Source of the DNA: Marinobacterium sp. | GTDB lineage: Bacteria > Pseudomonadota > Gammaproteobacteria > Pseudomonadales > Balneatricaceae | Direction of reading: 5' to 3' | NCBI GenBank assembly: GCA_025800125.1 | Contig: JAOXSF010000085.1 | Location: forward strand, 1-52,052 | DNA length: 52,052 nt | Shown: one piece after another, positions 45,980 to 52,052 of the stretch | How the letters are laid out: each line of letters opens with the position of its first letter | Position numbering within the stretch: the first letter of the stretch is position 1 | Translations under genes and position numbers: made by a program | The notes under the pieces: generated by a model | Told to the model about the DNA's origin: nothing | The model's database searches: none | The model's input: the letters and a program-made list of their open reading frames with translations, nothing else

Positions 45980-47353
45980 ATGAAGATAATTATTCTGGGC
46001 GCCGGTCAGGTCGGCGGTACGCTGGCCGAGAACCTGGCCAGCGAAGCAAACGACATCACCATTGTCGACACTGATAGCGCTCGCCTGCGAGAATTGCAGG
46101 ATCGTATGGACATCCGCACCATAGAAGGTAAAGCCTCCTACCCATCCGTGCTGGTGCAGGCAGGTGCCCAGGATGCCGATATGCTGATTGCGGTAACCAA
46201 CCTGGACGAGGTCAATATGATCGCCTGTCAGGTGGCCCAGACACTGTTCAATACCCCTACCAAAATCGCCCGTGTCCGCGAACATGACTACTTGAAACAG
46301 AAGGCGATTTTTGCCGACAAGGCAATTCCGATTGATGTACTGATTTCACCGGAGGAGCTGGTTACCCGCCATGTCAAACGACTGATCCAGCACCCGGGTG
46401 CGCTTCAGGTACTGGACTTCGCTGATGGTAAAGCCCAGCTGGTGGCGGTACGGGCCTATTATGGCGGCCCGCTGGTGGGCCGGGAAATCTCCTATCTGCG
46501 CGCTCATATGCCGTCAGTTGATACCCGCGTAGCGGCGATCTTCCGCCGTGGCAGCCCGATTATCCCCAAGGGCGATACGGTGATTGAAGCCGATGATGAG
46601 GTGTTCTTTATCGCCGCCACCCGCGATATCCGCGCAGTGATGAGCGAGCTGCGCCGCCTCGACCGGCCCTATAAACGCATCATGATTGCTGGCGGCGGTA
46701 ATATCGGCGCCCGACTGGCCACCACCATCGAAGATGATTACCAGGTCAAGATTATTGAGCGCAGCATGAGTCGCTGTGACCAGCTGGCCCGCCGTCTCAA
46801 CAACAGCATCGTGCTGCATGGCAGTGCTTCTGACAAAGACCTGCTGCTGGAAGAGAACATCGAAGATACCGATGTTTTCTGTGCCCTGACCAACGACGAC
46901 GAAGCCAATATCATGGCGTCGATGCTGGCCAAACGCCTCGGTGCCCGCACGGTGATGACGCTGATTAACAACCCGGCCTATGTCGATCTGGTACAGGGCG
47001 GCGTGATCGACATCGCCATCTCGCCACAGCAGACCACCATCGGCGCACTGCTGACCCATGTCCGCCGTGGCGACGTTGCCGCCGTGCATTCATTGCGCCG
47101 TGGCGCGGCTGAAGCACTGGAGGCCGTTGCCCATGGTGATACCCGCAGCTCCAAGGTGGTGGGCCGTACCATCGAACAGATCGCCCTGCCACCGGGCTGT
47201 ACCATCGGTGCCATCGTGCGTAACGACGAAGTGCTTATCGCCCATGACGATGTGATGGTGGAAAACGGTGACCATGTGATTCTGTTCCTGGTCGACAAGA
47301 AACGGATTGCCGAGGTGGAACGACTGTTCCAGGTCGGTCTGGCGTTTTTCTGA
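45980..47353 (+). CDS. trkA: Trk potassium uptake regulator TrkA
   Basis: A 457-residue peripheral membrane protein with two RCK units. Each has a nucleotide-binding Rossmann motif, [10 protein letters not shown] near residue 7 and [10 protein letters not shown] near 237. It binds NAD(H) and gates TrkH. trkH begins 15 bp later. Confidence 0.95.
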   Translation: MKIIILGAGQVGGTLAENLASEANDITIVDTDSARLRELQDRMDIRTIEGKASYPSVLVQAGAQDADMLIAVTNLDEVNMIACQVAQTLFNTPTKIARVREHDYLKQKAIFADKAIPIDVLISPEELVTRHVKRLIQHPGALQVLDFADGKAQLVAVRAYYGGPLVGREISYLRAHMPSVDTRVAAIFRRGSPIIPKGDTVIEADDEVFFIAATRDIRAVMSELRRLDRPYKRIMIAGGGNIGARLATTIEDDYQVKIIERSMSRCDQLARRLNNSIVLHGSASDKDLLLEENIEDTDVFCALTNDDEANIMASMLAKRLGARTVMTLINNPAYVDLVQGGVIDIAISPQQTTIGALLTHVRRGDVAAVHSLRRGAAEALEAVAHGDTRSSKVVGRTIEQIALPPGCTIGAIVRNDEVLIAHDDVMVENGDHVILFLVDKKRIAEVERLFQVGLAFF

Positions 47354-47368
47354 GGCAGGAGCAACCAC

Positions 47369-48817
47369 ATGCACTACCGGGTCATACTGCGCATTCTCGG
47401 CATCCTGCTGATGATCTTCAGCGTCACCATGCTGCCGCCACTGGCGATCTCCCACTACTATCAGGATGGCGCGCATCTGGCGTTTATCACCGGCTTCAGT
47501 ATCACCCTGCTGACCGGTTTTATCCTCTGGCTTCCGGTATACCGGGTGCGACAGGACCTGCGCACCCGTGACGGTTTTCTGATTACCGTACTGTTCTGGG
47601 CGGTACTGGGACTGTTCGGGGCCTTCCCGCTGGCCTTGTCCGAAAACCCGCATCTGAGCGTGGTGGATGCCGTGTTTGAATCACTGTCGGCCCTGACCAC
47701 CACCGGGGCGACAGTGATTACCGGCATCGACTACCTGCCACAGTCAATTCTGTTCTATCGCCAGCAGCTGCAATGGCTCGGTGGTATGGGGATTATCGTG
47801 CTGGCGGTGGCCATTCTGCCGATGCTGGGCATCGGTGGTATGCAGCTGTACCGCGCTGAAACACCCGGGCCGGTGAAAGATTCCAAGCTGACCCCGCGTA
47901 TTACCGAAACCGCCAAAGCACTGTGGTATATCTACCTGTCGCTGACCATCGCCTGCGCGGTTGGCTACAAACTGGCGGGCATGACATGGTTTGATGCCGT
48001 CAGCCACAGTTTCTCCACCGTGGCGATTGGTGGCTTCTCCACCCACGACGCTAGTATCGGTTACTTTGACTCAGCCCTGATCGAAGCGATCTGTATCTTC
48101 TTTATGGTGATTTCAGCGGTCAATTTCGGCCTGCATTTTTTCGCCTGGCGCCAGCGCTCTATCAGCCATTACCTGCAAGACCCGGAATTTCGTTTCTACC
48201 TGATCGGGCTGGCCGGAATTACCCTGATCTCGCTGCTTGCGCTGGTCGCCACCGCCACCTATGAACCACAGGAAGCATTGCGCAAGTCTGCTTTTATGGT
48301 GGTTTCCATCGCTACCACTACCGGCTTTGCCACCGCTGATTTTTCCGGCTGGCCCGTTATGCTGCCGTTTCTGCTGTTTGTCGCCGCTTTTGCCGGTGGC
48401 TGTGCCGGTTCAACCGGCGGGGGGATGAAAGTCATCCGCGTACTGCTGATCCTCAAACAGGGCTACCGTGAAATTCAGCGACTGATCCACCCTAATGCGG
48501 TGATTCCGGTCAAACTGGGTGATAAACCTATCAGCGACCGGGTACTGGAAGCAGTCTGGGGGTTCTTTTCGGTCTATCTGATCGTCTTTGTGGTAATGCT
48601 GATTATCCTGCTGGCCACCGGACTGGATCAGGTTACGGCCTGGTCGGCAGTGGGTGCCACCCTGAACAACCTGGGCCCGGGCCTGGGCGAGGTGGCCGCC
48701 CACTATGGCAACCTGAACGATACCGCCAAATGGGTGCTGTGCTTTGCCATGCTGCTGGGCCGCCTTGAGGTATTCACCCTGCTGGTACTGTTTACCCCTG
48801 CCTTCTGGCGACGCTGA
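47369..48817 (+). CDS. trkH: Trk potassium transporter TrkH
   Basis: A 482-residue membrane channel protein with four pseudo-repeats of the potassium selectivity loop, seen in TTTGATVITG, VAIGGFSTHD, TTGFATADFS and LNNLGPGLG. It forms the K+ pore with TrkA gating. It sits right after trkA, so both subunits come from one transcript; in many relatives the genes are apart. Confidence 0.95.
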   Translation: MHYRVILRILGILLMIFSVTMLPPLAISHYYQDGAHLAFITGFSITLLTGFILWLPVYRVRQDLRTRDGFLITVLFWAVLGLFGAFPLALSENPHLSVVDAVFESLSALTTTGATVITGIDYLPQSILFYRQQLQWLGGMGIIVLAVAILPMLGIGGMQLYRAETPGPVKDSKLTPRITETAKALWYIYLSLTIACAVGYKLAGMTWFDAVSHSFSTVAIGGFSTHDASIGYFDSALIEAICIFFMVISAVNFGLHFFAWRQRSISHYLQDPEFRFYLIGLAGITLISLLALVATATYEPQEALRKSAFMVVSIATTTGFATADFSGWPVMLPFLLFVAAFAGGCAGSTGGGMKVIRVLLILKQGYREIQRLIHPNAVIPVKLGDKPISDRVLEAVWGFFSVYLIVFVVMLIILLATGLDQVTAWSAVGATLNNLGPGLGEVAAHYGNLNDTAKWVLCFAMLLGRLEVFTLLVLFTPAFWRR

Positions 48818-48955
48818 TCACAGGCCGGGGCTGACTAACAGCGCCCGGCGATTTCTCCACCTTCTCGCCCTCGTCACCGACGCATCGTTCACCGATTGTC
48901 AACGCTTTTGGTGTATACTCCGGCCCTTATTTTTCGGGCCAATATTGATTGAGTA

Positions 48956-49926
<971 letters not shown>

Positions 49927-49927
<1 letters not shown>

Positions 49928-52008
49928 TGAGCACCCGCGATTTTCTGGTTGAACTGGGTACCGAAGAGCTGCCACCCAAGGCGCTGAAAACCCTGTCCAC
50001 TGCCTTTGAAGGCGAGATTGTAAAAGGCATCCGCGATGCGCTGGGCAAAGACGCTGCCGAGCTGATGGGCAAAACGGTGGTCAAGCCCTACGCGGCACCG
50101 CGTCGTCTGGCGGTACTGATCGAAAACCTGACCGAAGAAGTTCCGGCTTCCACCACTCAGGTACTGGGCCCGCCAACAAAGATCTGTTACGACGCCGACG
50201 GTAACCCGACCAAAGCACTGGAAGGTTTCGCCAGAAAGAACGGCACCACGGTTGATCAGCTGGGCGAAGTAAACGGCAAGGTCTCCTTTGAGCAGACCAC
50301 ACCGGCTAAACCACTGACCAACCTGCTGCCGGGCATCGTTGAGCACGCGCTGGCCAAACTGCCGATCCCCAAGCGTATGCGCTGGGGTGCCTCCCGCGTT
50401 GAATTCGTGCGCCCGGTACAGTGGCTGGTGATGCTGTTTGGTGAGCAGGTCATCGACTGCGAAATCCTGAGCGTCAAAGCGGGCCGAACCACCCGTGGCC
50501 ACCGTTTCCACCACAACCAGCCAATCGAGCTGGGTGCACCGGGTGATTACGCTGATGCACTGCTCAACACCGGTAAGGTAATGGCAGACTACAACCTGCG
50601 TCTGGAAACTATCCGCAGTCAGGTGGTTGCAGAGGGTGAAAAGCTGGGCGGGGTCGCACAGATTGATGATGACCTGCTGCATGAAGTCAGCTCCCTGAAC
50701 GAGTGGCCTGTGGCCCTGACCGGTCGCTTTGAAGAACGCTTCCTGGATGTACCGGCGCAGGCGCTGATCTCCTCCATGGCGGAGCACCAGAAATACTTCC
50801 ACGTTACCGATGCTGACGGCAAGCTGATGCCAAACTTCATCACCATCGCCAATATCGAGTCGAAAGACCCGCAGCAGGTGATTGAAGGTAACGAGAAGGT
50901 TATCCGCCCTCGTCTGGCCGACGCTGCTTTCTTCTTTGAAACCGACAAGAAGAAGACGCTGGAAAGCCGTATCGAACAGCTGAAAACCATCGTGTTCCAG
51001 AAAGATCTGGGCACCCTGCATGACAAGGCTGTACGGATCGCCACTCTGGCGGAGCGTATCGCGGCAGATATGGGTGAAGATCAGGCCAAAGCCAGCCGCG
51101 CTGCGATGCTGGCCAAAACTGACCTGATGACCGATATGGTGTACGAATTCACCGATCTGCAGGGCCTGATGGGTTACCACTACGCACTGAACGACGGTGA
51201 AGACAAAGACGTTGCGCTGGCGCAGAACGAACAGTACATGCCACGTTTCGCGGGCGATGAACTGCCGCAGACTGCACCGGGTATCGCGGTAGCCATCGCC
51301 GATCGTCTGGACACTCTGACCGGCCTGTTCGGTATTAACCAGCCACCTACTGGCTCCAAAGATCCGTTCGCCCTGCGCCGTGCGGCACTGGGTGTACTGC
51401 GCATCATCGTTGAGCGCAACCTGAACCTGGACCTGCGTGAACTGCTCAGCGTTGCCGCAGACAGCCACAACAATCTGAAAGCCCGTGAAGGGCTGGAAGA
51501 TACCGTGCTGGACTTTATGCTGGAGCGTTTCCGCGCCTGGTATGAAGAGGAAGGCATCCCGGCGGAAGTATTCCTGTCGGTACTGGCGGTTCGCCCGACC
51601 CGTCCACTGGACTTCGATCAGCGTGTGAAAGCGGTAAGCCACTTCCGCAGCCTGGCTGAAGCCGATGCACTGGCCGCCGCCAACAAGCGTGTATCCAACA
51701 TCCTCACCAAGCAGGGCGCTGACAGCAACGCTGCCGTCAATGAAGGCGTACTACAGGAAGATGCCGAGAAAGCCCTGTACAGTGCCCTGAACGGCCTGCA
51801 GAGCACTCTGGACGCGGCGACAGCGGAAGGTAACTACCGTCAGGTACTGGAATCTCTGGCCAGCCTGCGCGGTGACGTTGACCGCTTCTTCGATGATGTC
51901 ATGGTGATGGCAGAAGACGAGGCGGTACGTAACAACCGTCTGGCACTGCTGGCTCAGCTGCGTAACCGCTTCCTGGCGGTTGCCGATATATCTGTACTGG
52001 GCGGCTGA
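49927..52008 (+). CDS. glyS: Glycyl-tRNA synthetase beta subunit GlyS
   Basis: A 693-residue beta subunit that binds tRNA-Gly in the alpha2-beta2 enzyme. [15 protein letters not shown] opens the family, [20 protein letters not shown] and [10 protein letters not shown] follow, and the HD-like and C-terminal anticodon-binding regions complete it. The stop leaves 44 bp in the window, ending in an AAAAAACCGG sequence that may start a terminator beyond the edge. Confidence 0.96.
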
Positions 52009-52052
52009 TCGCTGCCAGAACCGAGAGAAACAAAAAACCGGATCATCGCAGG

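Noticed and set aside
48818-48955. A glycine riboswitch or T-box before glyQ
   Set aside because: The leader is too short and lacks recognisable elements; only a TATACT -10 candidate was found.

Overview
The window is chromosomal DNA of a gammaproteobacterium. Its conserved blocks (glyQS, trkHA-rsmB-fmt-def, dprA-tsaC-hemF-aroE, ftsYEX-rpoH, thiSG-trmB, rsmD next to ftsY) are gene orders known from Pseudomonas and marine Oceanospirillales relatives. The base composition is moderately GC-rich. I infer an Oceanospirillales or Pseudomonadales-type organism but cannot name a genus. I saw no tRNA, rRNA, insertion sequence, prophage or CRISPR array.

Layout. 0.25-3.85 kb (minus strand): a four-gene osmoprotectant ABC importer (permease, ATPase with CBS domains, permease, binding protein). 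4.3-7.0 kb: a Dcm-like cytosine methyltransferase with its Vsr mismatch endonuclease, then a HEPN/MNT toxin-antitoxin-like pair. 7.3-9.5 kb: RNA helicase RhlE and a periplasmic DUF3365 haem-type protein. 10.1-14.6 kb: an iron-uptake operon (TonB-dependent receptor, DUF3649, PepSY membrane protein, DUF3325) behind a Fur-box-like site, followed by a decayed kinase remnant and a SHOCT lipoprotein. 15.4-21.9 kb (minus): trmB, thiG, thiS, a DUF423 protein, rpoH, ftsX, ftsE, ftsY. 22.1-25.5 kb: an M16-like protein without a zinc motif, rsmD, an AraC regulator and a small secreted cupredoxin-fold protein.

25.5-35.5 kb is the most unusual part. Two paralogous response regulators with GGDEF/EAL output domains, one with an intact EAL site and one clearly degenerate, flank a decaying amine or amino-acid oxidation locus. 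That locus holds an intact ridA, a frameshifted FAD oxidoreductase, and the remnants of an HcnB-like oxidoreductase and a LysR regulator joined tail to tail by a deletion. Divergent from the intact EAL regulator is an ammonium transporter fused to a histidine kinase, which suggests an ammonium-to-cyclic-di-GMP signalling pathway. Downstream lies a 43-residue membrane peptide gene behind a sigma-54-like promoter with palindromes upstream.

35.7-52.0 kb is housekeeping: a Lon-like protease, aroE, hemF, tsaC, purE and dprA (minus strand), then def, fmt, rsmB, trkA, trkH, glyQ and glyS (plus strand).

A recurring feature is short tandem duplications (9-19 bp) in or just after the 3' ends of genes (vsr, ftsX, the M16-like gene, def, rsmB). 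In rsmB the repeat has rewritten the protein's C-terminus.
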